In this document: in pieces, positions 32,867 through 40,172 of the stretch | Layout of the letters: every line of letters starts with the position of its first letter | How positions within the stretch are numbered: the first letter of the stretch is position 1 | Assembly: GCA_910584265.1 (NCBI GenBank) | Contig: CAJTZE010000031.1 | Coordinates: 1 to 41,210 of the forward strand | Reading direction: 5' to 3' | From: an uncultured Dorea sp. | Lineage (GTDB): Bacteria > Bacillota > Clostridia > Lachnospirales > Lachnospiraceae | DNA length: 41,210 nucleotides | Notes under the pieces: generated by a model | Seen by the model: only the letters and a program-made list of their open reading frames with translations | Databases searched by the model: none | What the model was told of the DNA's origin: nothing | Program-made: the position numbers and the translations under genes

Positions 32867-33256
32867 ATGGCAAAACGAGAAACTGCTCCCAGCGAAAGCG
32901 AATGGCAGATTATGGAAATACTGTGGAAAAGGAATGCTCCGATGACTTCGCTGGAGGTTATTCAGGAGTTACGGCAGCATACGGTTATGACGCCAAGAAT
33001 GGTAAGAGTTTTAATGAACAGACTGTGCCAGAAAGGACTTCTTAGCTATGTTATAGATGAACATGATGCGAGAGTTTATATTTATTCTGTTCTGAAAACA
33101 AAAGAGGAGTGTCTGGCAGAAAAAAGCAGGCGATTTGCAGACAGTTATTTTGCGGGAAGCTTTGCCAGTGCGGCTGCGGCGCTATTAAGAAATGCAGACC
33201 TGACGGAAGGGCAGATGAAGGAACTGGAAGAAATTCTGGAGAAAAGGAGAAACTGA
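32867..33256 (+). CDS. BlaI/MecI/CopY-family transcriptional repressor
   Basis: A 129-residue repressor: the winged helix (ESEWQIMEILWKRNAPMTSLEVIQELRQHTVMTPRMVRVLMNRLCQKGLLSYVIDEHDARVYIYSVLKTKEECLAEKSRRFADSYFAGSFASAAAALLRNADLT) is the Penicillinase_R pattern. The C-terminal dimerisation helices include the FAxSYFxG-type segment. It starts at the ATG at 32867 behind GAGAGGTGGGAAAG; an ATG eight codons upstream lacks a site. It should repress itself and the M56 gene by binding a dyad, and be cleaved or released when the M56 sensor acts. It stops three bases before that gene. Confidence 0.9.
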   Translation: MAKRETAPSESEWQIMEILWKRNAPMTSLEVIQELRQHTVMTPRMVRVLMNRLCQKGLLSYVIDEHDARVYIYSVLKTKEECLAEKSRRFADSYFAGSFASAAAALLRNADLTEGQMKELEEILEKRRN

Positions 33257-33259
33257 GTG

Positions 33260-34519
33260 ATGGCAGGACAAATGACAGAGAATGTGGTGTTAGGCTTTTT
33301 GGATTACTGTACCGCTTATATTTCTGTGCTGCTGGGGCGTTGCGTGCTAATTTCCGTCTTTGTTTTTGCGGTTATTCTTTTGATGCGTTGTGTGTTCTTT
33401 CGGAATACTATTTTCCCGAAGGGGATGTTATGGGGACTTCTTCTGATTACGCCTTTTCTGGGTAAGGTTAGAATTCTCCATGAGATGGATTCATTGGGCG
33501 GATTCTTTGTATACTGGGATATTCTTTGTTGTGAGAGGCTGGTTGTCCGGCTGGGTTATGTGTTTGGCATAGTCTTATGTGCTGGGGGTATATATTGCAG
33601 GCGCAGGCGGTTGAACAGAGTGATACGTCGTATGGAGCAGGAAGAAATCTGTGGGCAACAGGTATATATCAATGAATTGCCTGTTACGCCGTTTGCGACG
33701 GGATTGATTCATCCCAGGATCGTTATTCCGAGGATTATGAAAGAAAATTTTCAAACAGAAGAGCTTCAGATAATTCTGCTTCATGAAAGGACGCATATCC
33801 ATGCAGGACATTTGTGGTTTTATGCGATATGGAATATGCTATGGGTCATTCTGTGGCCGAATTTGATGTTTATAGTATGCAGACCCTTGTTCCAGGAAGA
33901 TTTAGAGGATATCTGTGACCGGATTACGATGAAGAAGAGTGGCGGGGGAAGCGAAAGATATGGAAGAATACTTTTGAAAAGCATGAGGATTCTCGATTTT
34001 GGAAAAGCGGGTGCATTTGTTACATTTGCGGGGGAACGGGAGTATCGCAGTGTCAGGCAAAGGTTTCTTAGGATTGCAGGATTTAAACTTTATGGAGACC
34101 GCTGGATAAAGTCGTTATGTATGGCAGGAGTGGCTGTGCTAACGGGAATCATTTTATTGGCGTTGCAGAATTCCTACCCGCGTTATATTGAAGTCAAAGA
34201 TGTTGTGCTGGCAGATGCTTCAGGGGAAATACTAACAATCCTGCAAGATGGAAGTCAATTAAGGGAGGCAGTTTCATGGGATGAGTCAAGGGTTTATATC
34301 AATCGCAAAAGCATGGATCAGCTTCTATGGAAGCAGGGAATTGAATTTGAGGAGGATCATTTTCAGTTGGGAATCGGAGGTTATACGAAGATACCAGGCA
34401 TGGGAGATGGAGGAAGTATCGTTGATGTGGACTACAGCGGTCAAAGTCCGGAAATCTGTATTCCCTATTACAACAGGGAACATAACCTGACCGCAGAGAT
34501 TTTCAAACGGATGCCGTAA
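33260..34519 (+). CDS. BlaR1/MecR1-like M56 metallopeptidase sensor
   Basis: A 419-residue membrane peptidase. Membrane segments lie at about residues 7-40, 55-68, 96-113, 187-209 and 293-311. The zinc protease motif HERTH (His175, Glu176, His179) lies in LLHERTHIHAGHL between membrane helices, as in M56. In BlaR1 the C-terminal extracellular domain is a penicillin-binding fold of about 250 residues; here it is only about 105 residues (YIEVKDVVLADASGEILTILQDGSQL ... HNLTAEIFKRMP), with no STxK, SxN or KTG motif. It therefore senses something other than a beta-lactam acylation signal. It would cleave the BlaI-like repressor encoded directly upstream. The start is the ATG at 33260 behind GGAG. 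Confidence 0.85.
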   Translation: MAGQMTENVVLGFLDYCTAYISVLLGRCVLISVFVFAVILLMRCVFFRNTIFPKGMLWGLLLITPFLGKVRILHEMDSLGGFFVYWDILCCERLVVRLGYVFGIVLCAGGIYCRRRRLNRVIRRMEQEEICGQQVYINELPVTPFATGLIHPRIVIPRIMKENFQTEELQIILLHERTHIHAGHLWFYAIWNMLWVILWPNLMFIVCRPLFQEDLEDICDRITMKKSGGGSERYGRILLKSMRILDFGKAGAFVTFAGEREYRSVRQRFLRIAGFKLYGDRWIKSLCMAGVAVLTGIILLALQNSYPRYIEVKDVVLADASGEILTILQDGSQLREAVSWDESRVYINRKSMDQLLWKQGIEFEEDHFQLGIGGYTKIPGMGDGGSIVDVDYSGQSPEICIPYYNREHNLTAEIFKRMP

Positions 34520-34565
34520 AAACAGATGTGCATCCTTATAAATTGTAGAGAAGGGAGAACTTACA

Positions 34566-35300
34566 ATGAGAATTTATTCAGGAGTGCAAAATCATTTGTT
34601 TCATACTTATCAGATGAATCAAAGCGTAAACAAGCAGAATCAGGGAGACGCAGGAATAAAGAAGAGCGCAGGGAAGGATACGGTTATGATCTCATTACAA
34701 GGAAGAAATAATAACCGGATTCAGTCTCTTATGAAGCAGAAGATGGATATTATGGAACAGAAGGAGACGCTAATGAGTTCAGCAACAAAAGATGGACGTT
34801 CTATGGAAATGATTAAATCCCAGTTAGAATCTTATGATAAGCAGCTTGAAAATATTGACAAGCAGATTGCGGATGCTATGGCGGAAGATATCAAAAAGCA
34901 AGAGGAGAAATTAAAGGAGCAGAAAAACAGTAAGCCAAAAACAAAAGAAGAAATTCAGAATCAGAAGCTGGCGGATATTGCCAATCTGTCTAACGGATTA
35001 AAGCAGGCAGAGACAGTCGAAGGCGTACAGTCGAGAGTGGATGGTGAAGCCAGAGTATTAGAATCTGAAATTGAACTGGACAGGATGCATGATCCTTTGG
35101 GGGAAGTGTCGGCAGAAAAAGAGAAGAAACTTTCAGAACTGAAAGAAAAATCGGCAGAGCTGATGGCGGTGGTTGGAAAGAAAGTATCAGAGACGGCAGA
35201 AAATATAAAGAAAAATAGTGAAATAAGCATTGCTGAAGAAGAGGCAGACGAAGAGGCAAATGAAGAGACAGATGAAGATTTTACTAATATTTGTCCATAA
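34566..35300 (+). CDS. Coiled-coil protein of unknown function
   Basis: A 244-residue soluble protein that follows the BlaI/BlaR1 pair by 46 bp with an AGAAGGGAG site. It is almost entirely helical and charged: residues about 45-120 and 130-200 have coiled-coil periodicity (MKQKMDIMEQKETLMSSATKDGRSMEMIKSQLESYDKQLENIDKQIADAMAEDIKKQEEKLKEQK). The N-terminus (MRIYSGVQNHLFHTYQMNQSVNKQNQGD) and the acidic tail (EEEADEEANEETDEDFTNICP) are distinctive. No signal peptide or membrane segment is visible. The tail runs 70 bases into an overlapping open frame. The function is unknown; regulation with the BlaI/BlaR1 pair is inferred from position. Confidence 0.65.
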   Translation: MRIYSGVQNHLFHTYQMNQSVNKQNQGDAGIKKSAGKDTVMISLQGRNNNRIQSLMKQKMDIMEQKETLMSSATKDGRSMEMIKSQLESYDKQLENIDKQIADAMAEDIKKQEEKLKEQKNSKPKTKEEIQNQKLADIANLSNGLKQAETVEGVQSRVDGEARVLESEIELDRMHDPLGEVSAEKEKKLSELKEKSAELMAVVGKKVSETAENIKKNSEISIAEEEADEEANEETDEDFTNICP

Positions 35301-35355
35301 TATCAGTAAAAATCAAATATATGTCGAAGATAGATATAAATTTGGAAAGGATCTC

Positions 35356-36439
35356 ATGAAAAATCATTTAGAACATTATGTAAATAAAGATGTGTTGGGG
35401 GAATCATACGATGTGAGTACAGGGTATTACATATACAAAAAATGAGTGGATAAAAGAAACTAAGGCTATAAAACCAATTCGGGAGAGTAATATAGCAAAC
35501 TCATTGCAGGGAATTCGTTTGCCGGATGAAATGCGGGTGGATACAATAGTGCTTCATGTGGACGAAAATATTCCGCTTACGCCCACAGCATCAAAGCATA
35601 AAAAAGAGGACTGTGTTGTGGTACTTAAGGAAAAGTATTTTTTAGATAATATTGATCAATATTTGGGTATCTTTGAACAATATGCAAAAGGCGAGATGAG
35701 TACATATGACTTTCATGGTTATATAGCCGGTGCGGGAAAAGCGGTATCCTGGGCTTTGGATAGGAGCCTTACTTATGGTGTGAGTCTTTTTAATGCCGCG
35801 TACAGTCTTGCGGACGAAATGAAAGAGAACATAAAAAATGGAGTTGCAAACACTTTGGATAATCTGAAAACAAAATTTCGCATTGAGGGAAAAGATTTCA
35901 CATATAAGCGGCTCTCGGAGATTCAAAAAACGGGAAACTATATACAGACAATGATAGGAGGAAACAGTCCTTGTGGTTATGAGGATTATATGAGGATGGG
36001 AATGGCAAGGGTATATGCTTATAAGCCTGAACTGAAACTGACAGAGACACAGGCAGAGCTCCTGAGTACAGCAGCTGAAAGAAGAATCAACCAAAGGCTG
36101 GAAGAGAATAGAAAGTGGATGAATATTGCTGCATTAGAGGAACAAAACAGCCGCTGGAAAGGATATTATATAGGAGGGAGCGTTGCAGTTGCATCAAATG
36201 CACATATTATTTCAGAAACTATGAAAGCCTTTTCAGAGATGGATCCATTTGATAATAATTCGATTGAAAAAGCAGTACTCAGATATCAGGAATTATTAAA
36301 ACCTTGGAATGAGCGGTGTGCGAAGTATATAGCAACACAGTTACCTGGATATGCAAGAGGTTATGTTCAGGAAAAAGCAATAGATTCGCGAAAAGCATTT
36401 TATTCGTATTGGAATTACAATCCATTGAGCGCTTTTTAA
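35356..36439 (+). pseudogene. Unknown protein, frameshifted near its start
   Basis: The main frame (from about 35441 to 36439) codes for over 310 residues of a helical protein with a possible central hydrophobic helix (YIAGAGKAVSWALDRSLTYGVSLFNAAYSLADEM) and a helical, polar C-terminal half. No homology is recognised. It has no ATG with a ribosome binding site; the first is inside. A good start (ATG 35356, behind GGAAAGGATCTC) opens a frame that runs into a stop after 29 codons at 35443, in a run of six A (35437-35442). One A fewer joins the two as MKNHLEHYVNKDVLGESYDV ... YIYKNEWIKETKAIKP, a smooth reading. I therefore treat it as one gene with a one-base insertion or an assembly error. Confidence 0.55.
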
Positions 36440-36547
36440 CTTAACAAGAATCCGTAAAGTCTGACTTTCTGCCGGGAAGGCAGGGACAACTTGCTTGAAA
36501 TGGCAAAAGCTAATTAGTGTACTGATTTTGAAGTTAAATATGTAAGG

Positions 36548-36590
36548 CCTTGCTGAAAAAAAACAGCTTTTTACTGCAAGGTCTATTTGT
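36548..36590 (+). terminator. Possible terminator after the cargo operon
   Basis: CCTTGC (36548-36553) pairs with GCAAGG (36576-36581), with an inner GCTG/CAGC and A8/T5 stem, and is followed by TCTATTTGTATT. The stretch 36440-37122 contains this hairpin and the one at 36869 but no gene I can support. Confidence 0.45.
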
Positions 36591-36868
36591 ATTACCAATA
36601 GCCATCTGTGATCAGCTGTAGGGGTTTGATTCATGGATGACTTTCTCTTTTTGCAGCAATAAGACAATATGTGTTGTCAAAAAAATCAGATTTCTTCTGT
36701 GGCATTATGCCGGACATAAAAACATATTATTATACTGTTTAAAACCGTATCAAAATACATATATCTGCTATGTCCTGCAATATGGCAGATATAAAATTTG
36801 CAGACGGACAGTAAAAAAGAGAACCAGTCTGATATTACCGTACATTTTGAATAGCCATTCTTATATGA

Positions 36869-36912
36869 AAAACGTCAAGAAGCGTGATAAGCGTCTTGGC
36901 GTTTTGTTTTTT
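36869..36912 (+). terminator. Rho-independent terminator
   Basis: AAAACGTCAAGA (36869-36880) pairs with TCTTGGCGTTTT (36894-36905) with one G-U pair, followed by GTTTTTT. It separates the cargo genes from the sigma-factor module. Confidence 0.7.
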
Positions 36913-37122
36913 GCAGACATTTTTCGACAAAGTGGCAAGTGCCGTTCCTCGCCTTTCCATCCGCATGAAAACGGATGAAGGGAGGAAAAAGATACGCCGG
37001 AAAAAATATAGGAAATTTTTGCGAAACTTCGATTATTTCCGTAAAACCGGTTCTCCTAGGTATGAAAGGGAGAATCAGGCACTTTTTACTATGGCTTTTA
37101 AGCAGAGGGGAGGTGATCCCCT

Positions 37123-37533
37123 TTGGAATTGTCGAAGAAAGAAAAGGATATTGTGCGGAGAAAATTCTGTAAATATTGCATTCAGGTTATGGAAGGCGAG
37201 GCGCGATATTATTTGCGCCAGTTGGAAAAACAGCAGGAACGGGAGGTGTGTTTCTCGGATCTGACGCCGGAACAGAAAAGCCAGCTAAAGGCATACGACG
37301 AGTTGTTGGAAATGAATTATTTTCAGGTAATGGATGTAGATGTGCCAGTCCGTGATGAAGATATCAGTGACGCCCTGAAAAAACTTCCGGAGCGAAAACG
37401 CATGATTATACTTATGGCTTTTTTCTTGGATATGACGGAACAGGAAATTGCCGACTATTATCATTTGGTGCAGAGTACCGTGCATTATCACAAAACGCAG
37501 TCTTTGCGGATGTTAAAGAATATTTTGGAGTAA
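37123..37533 (+). CDS. Sigma-70-like regulator of Tn916 Orf7 type
   Basis: A 136-residue protein with a C-terminal region-4 helix-turn-helix: DEDISDALKKLPERKRMIILMAFFLDMTEQEIADYYHLVQSTVHYHKTQSLRMLKNIL. The N-terminal part (LSKKEKDIVRRKFCKYCIQVMEGEARYYLRQLEK) is typical of the small sigma-like protein next to the excision genes in Tn916-type elements. It starts at a TTG behind GGGGAGGTGATCC, a strong site. It probably regulates transcription of downstream element genes. It is followed after five bases by the Tn916 Orf8-like gene, the usual order. Confidence 0.85.
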   Translation: MELSKKEKDIVRRKFCKYCIQVMEGEARYYLRQLEKQQEREVCFSDLTPEQKSQLKAYDELLEMNYFQVMDVDVPVRDEDISDALKKLPERKRMIILMAFFLDMTEQEIADYYHLVQSTVHYHKTQSLRMLKNILE

Positions 37534-37538
37534 TACAT

Positions 37539-37778
37539 ATGGAGAGCAAGAAATACAGAGAGCCGGTTGAGTTTGATCTGATTCAGGCGGCGATACAGGG
37601 TGACGCTGATTCTATTAACCAGATCATTGCATATTTTCAGCCATATATCAATGCCAGATGCCGGAGGAAGTTTGTGGACGAATTCGGGCATGAGCAGTAT
37701 GTGACGGATGAATACATGAAGCGGCGGCTGGAAACAAAACTTATAACAAAAATTTTGGATTTTAAAATCCGGGTCTGA
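37539..37778 (+). CDS. Conjugative-transposon HTH protein (Tn916 Orf8-like)
   Basis: A 79-residue protein: FDLIQAAIQGDADSINQIIAYFQPYINARCRRKFVDEFGHEQYVTDEYMKRRLETKLITKILDFKI. This is the helix-turn-helix conjugative-transposon domain found beside Orf7-type sigma factors. It starts five bases after the sigma gene. It probably works with the sigma-like protein in control of excision and transfer genes. Confidence 0.8.
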   Translation: MESKKYREPVEFDLIQAAIQGDADSINQIIAYFQPYINARCRRKFVDEFGHEQYVTDEYMKRRLETKLITKILDFKIRV

Positions 37779-37921
37779 TCATTCCAGGCAGAAAGCCCTT
37801 TCTATCTATCGGGGTGAGACAGGCAAGAGGTGTACCTTGACAATTTTATATTGAGAATCCTGCAGGACGTATGGAGCAGTGGAGCTATGTAATGGATACG
37901 CCATGACTACCTGTGCTTATG

Positions 37922-37946
37922 ACTTTGCGACATCATGTCGCAAAGT
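37922..37946. promoter_or_regulatory. 25-nt perfect palindrome in the sigma-to-xis gap
   Basis: ACTTTGCGACAT and its exact complement flank a single C at 37934. The surrounding gap (37779-38234) holds no gene I can support; short reading frames of 29 codons (from 37895) and about 42 codons (from 38018) are present but lack ribosome binding sites. The palindrome may bind a protein that controls the excision genes. A smaller hairpin (GGCTAT/ATAGCC, about 38186-38202) precedes the next gene. Confidence 0.5.
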
Positions 37947-38234
37947 TATGGGCATTGGAAATGAAGGAATGCCGGTTCGGGCATTGAAGTAAAGGTACGA
38001 GCGACAGATATTTGATTATGGGCGAAGATTGGGAACTTTGCGGCGATGATACTGTTTCTGATAATGATACTTCCGGAGATAGGCTGATCCGGTCTGAAAA
38101 GATTGCGATACAATCTGAAAACATCCTGATTATGACAATATTTTGAGAAATAGCGAACTGTTTTCAGTATGTTATGGCAAATGGGCTATACCCGATAGCC
38201 GACTACAGGGGAAATATTTCGAGGAGGATGGAAA

Positions 38235-38423
38235 ATGAAACGTAACGTAAGTAAAAAACGCTTTGTTCGATACAAAGAAGGAGCAGAGCTATATAGCATG
38301 TGTCAGAGAAAGTTTCAGCAAATGGCGAAAGATGCAAATGCTATTTATAAAGTAGATAAACTGGTATTGGTAAACTGTGATATTTTTGAAGAATACCTGG
38401 AGACATTCAGAGTCAGGGAATAG
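38235..38423 (+). CDS. DUF6462-family excisionase-like protein
   Basis: A 62-residue basic protein: KKRFVRYKEGAELYSMCQRKFQQMAKDANAIYKVDKLVLVNCDIFEEYLETFRV. The pattern YKEGAELYS ... KxxxLVNxxxxxxYLE is the winged-helix layout of Tn916-type Xis and of DUF6462. It starts behind GAGGAGGATGGAAA. Placed before the integrase, it likely directs excision from lysS. The second small gene (38531) lies between it and the integrase. Confidence 0.8.
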   Translation: MKRNVSKKRFVRYKEGAELYSMCQRKFQQMAKDANAIYKVDKLVLVNCDIFEEYLETFRVRE

Positions 38424-38471
38424 TACAGAATAGTGATTTTGCATAAAATATTTTTTGTCAGACTAAAAGAC

Positions 38472-38500
38472 TTGATTTTCTGTCTTGCAAAAAGTATAAT
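38472..38500 (+). promoter_or_regulatory. Promoter for the RHH-integrase operon
   Basis: TTGATT (38472-38477) and TATAAT (38495-38500) have 17-base spacing. They lie 31 bases before the ribbon-helix-helix gene start and after the excisionase-like gene. Confidence 0.65.
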
Positions 38501-38530
38501 GGTAATAGTTATGAATGGGGGTGCATATAG

Positions 38531-38698
38531 ATGGCAAAAATGGGACGGCCGAAAAAGGAGTTCCCTAAACGGAAGTCGATAACAATACGGCTTTCTGATA
38601 GCGAATACGAAAAGTTCATTCAGTATGCTGCCAGTCATAATTTGACCATGACACAGGCGATTGTGAAAGGTATGGAGTTATTATACCAGAATTCATAG
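38531..38698 (+). CDS. Ribbon-helix-helix (CopG-like) protein, 55 aa
   Basis: A 55-residue protein (MAKMGRPKKEFPKRKSITIRLSDSEYEKFIQYAASHNLTMTQAIVKGMELLYQNS). The KSITIRLSDSEYEKFIQYA strand-helix followed by LTMTQAIVKGMELL is a clear ribbon-helix-helix DNA-binding fold. It begins behind TGGGGGTG and ends 48 bases before the integrase start. It may repress the integrase operon from the promoter just upstream. It is short and easily missed. Confidence 0.75.
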   Translation: MAKMGRPKKEFPKRKSITIRLSDSEYEKFIQYAASHNLTMTQAIVKGMELLYQNS

Positions 38699-38745
38699 AG
38701 CCTTATGTGCTTGCAGAATCTCTTACCATATATAAAGGAGCAGAG

Positions 38746-39987
38746 ATGGCAAAAGCAAGAAAAGATAACAAAGGCAGAGCATTACGGAAAGGAGAAAGCC
38801 AACGGACAGAGGATATGAGGTATGTCTACACGTACACAGATCCTTTTGGAAAAAGGCGTTATATTTACGCAAATGATTTGAGGTCGCTTCGTGAAAAAGA
38901 AGATAAGCTGTTAAAGGATCAGCTTGATGGACTGGATGTTTATGCAGCGGGAAATGCAGATCTGAACTTTGTTTTTGACCGGTATCTATCGACAAAGACG
39001 GATCTGCGGAAAACAACCTATGCAAATTACAAGTATATGTATGATCATTTTGTGAGGGAGGAATTTGGCAGGCGAAAGATCGGAGAAATAAAGTATTCAG
39101 ATGTATTGTATTTTTATTATCATTTGCTGAATGAGAAGAATCTGCAGATAAATACATTAGAAACGATACATACGGTGCTACATCCGACATTCCAGTTAGC
39201 AGTTCGGGATGCGATTATCCGTATCAATCCCAGTGACGGCGTGATGGCACAGGTTAAGAAAAAGCCGGGAAGAAATCATGGAGTAAGACATGCGTTGACA
39301 TTGGAACAGCAGCGGGCATTTATAGAGTATACCAGGAATAGTCCGCTATATTGTCATTGGGCGCCGTTATTTACAGTGTTGCTTGGAACAGGCGGGCGCA
39401 TTGGAGAAATTATCGGATTAAGATGGCAGGATCTTGATTTTGAGAACAGGATGATCAGTATTAATCACAGTATTGTATACTATCCATTACCTGGATCAAA
39501 AAAGCGGACGAGCGTCTTGCAGGTGTCTTTGCCGAAGACAGAGGCAGGTACCCGGATCATTCCTATGTTAGATACGGTGTATGATGCTTTGCAGGAAGAA
39601 CACGAAGCGCAGGAAGAAAATGGATTTAACTGTACAGAGATTGATGGCATGACCGGGTTTGTGTTTTGTAACCGATTTGGGAATGTACACAATCCACAGA
39701 CAATTAATCGGACGATCAGGCGTATATCAGAGAATTACAATGCAGAAGAAATTTTGCAGGCGAAAAAGGAGAGAAGGCAGCCAGTTATATTGCCGCATTT
39801 TTCCTGTCATCATTTAAGGCATACATTCTGCACAAGGTTCTGTGAACAGGAAACAAATATCAAAGTAATTCAGTCTATCATGGGCCATGCTAATATAGAG
39901 ACTACGATGGACATATATGCCGAAGTTACAGATACGAAAAAAACGGAATCAATGAAGAATTTAGCAGAAAAATACGATGTATTTTAG
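38746..39987 (+). CDS. int: Tyrosine integrase (Tn916 Int type)
   Basis: A 413-residue tyrosine recombinase. An N-terminal arm-type DNA-binding domain with an AP2-like three-strand pattern (YVYTYTDPFGKRRYIYANDLRSLREKEDKL) is followed by a core-binding domain (FDRYLSTKTDLRKTTYANYKYMYDHFV) and the catalytic domain. The catalytic residues are Arg in GTGGRIGEIIGL, His-x-x-Arg in HHLRHTFCTRF, the second His in IMGHANIETT and Tyr in MDIYAEVT. It integrates and excises the element at the lysS core sites. It starts at the ATG at 38746 behind ATAAAGGAGCAGAG; an upstream in-frame ATG at 38707 is less supported. Confidence 0.95.
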   Translation: MAKARKDNKGRALRKGESQRTEDMRYVYTYTDPFGKRRYIYANDLRSLREKEDKLLKDQLDGLDVYAAGNADLNFVFDRYLSTKTDLRKTTYANYKYMYDHFVREEFGRRKIGEIKYSDVLYFYYHLLNEKNLQINTLETIHTVLHPTFQLAVRDAIIRINPSDGVMAQVKKKPGRNHGVRHALTLEQQRAFIEYTRNSPLYCHWAPLFTVLLGTGGRIGEIIGLRWQDLDFENRMISINHSIVYYPLPGSKKRTSVLQVSLPKTEAGTRIIPMLDTVYDALQEEHEAQEENGFNCTEIDGMTGFVFCNRFGNVHNPQTINRTIRRISENYNAEEILQAKKERRQPVILPHFSCHHLRHTFCTRFCEQETNIKVIQSIMGHANIETTMDIYAEVTDTKKTESMKNLAEKYDVF

Positions 39988-40027
39988 AAGAGAGTCCTTT
40001 AAGTGGGGCTCATGTAACAAAAAAGAG

Positions 40028-40139
40028 TTTTTGCAACAAAATTGCAACGAATTTTGAAATAACAGTACATTATAATGCGTGATAATGCATTGGCAAAAAC
40101 AGTTGAAAACGGCTTAAATACGGGATAATACTGAATAAT
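40028..40139 (+). repeat. Integrase arm-type repeats at the right end
   Basis: TTTTTGCAACAAAATTGCAACGAATTTT (here split as TTGCAACAAAATTGCAAC plus AT-rich flank) is followed by TAATGCGTGATAATGC and GATAATACTGAATAATGC. These are the same motifs, order and orientation as at the left end (23069-23136). They lie 20 to 130 bases from the right core, as expected of Tn916-type arm sites. Confidence 0.6.
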
Positions 40140-40157
40140 GCTTTAACTCAAACGGTA

Positions 40158-40172
40158 TTTCCGACAATGAAG
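40158..40172 (+). other. Right attachment core (attR)
   Basis: TTTCCGACAATGAAG matches the left core with one mismatch. It is in the same reading phase as the lysS tRNA-binding domain that follows, and it contains the ATG codon at 40167 that can start that domain. Confidence 0.85.

Larger units (their letters stand above)
22999..40172. mobile_element. 17.2-kb integrated element inserted within lysS
   Basis: The element lies between two near-identical copies of TTTCCGAC(G/A)ATGAAG, at 22999-23013 and 40158-40172, which are the lysS codons for FPTMK. The tyrosine integrase at its right end points toward the right att site, as in Tn916-type elements. It carries partition (ParA, ParB), replication (RepA_N) and regulatory genes, a MobC with an oriT-like hairpin array and several cargo genes, but no relaxase, coupling protein or type IV secretion genes. 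I therefore call it a mobilisable or degraded integrative element. Excision between the cores would restore a continuous lysS frame. Confidence 0.9.

Noticed and set aside
36637..36978. 113-codon frame in the gap before the sigma-like gene
   Set aside because: It crosses a terminator (36869-36912), is rich in Cys, Tyr and Ile as noncoding A+T-rich DNA is, and has no start signal.
36884..37264. Basic frame overlapping the sigma-like gene start
   Set aside because: It overlaps the confident sigma-like gene in another frame; a short leader from 36965 (MKTDEGRKK) is possible but unsupported.
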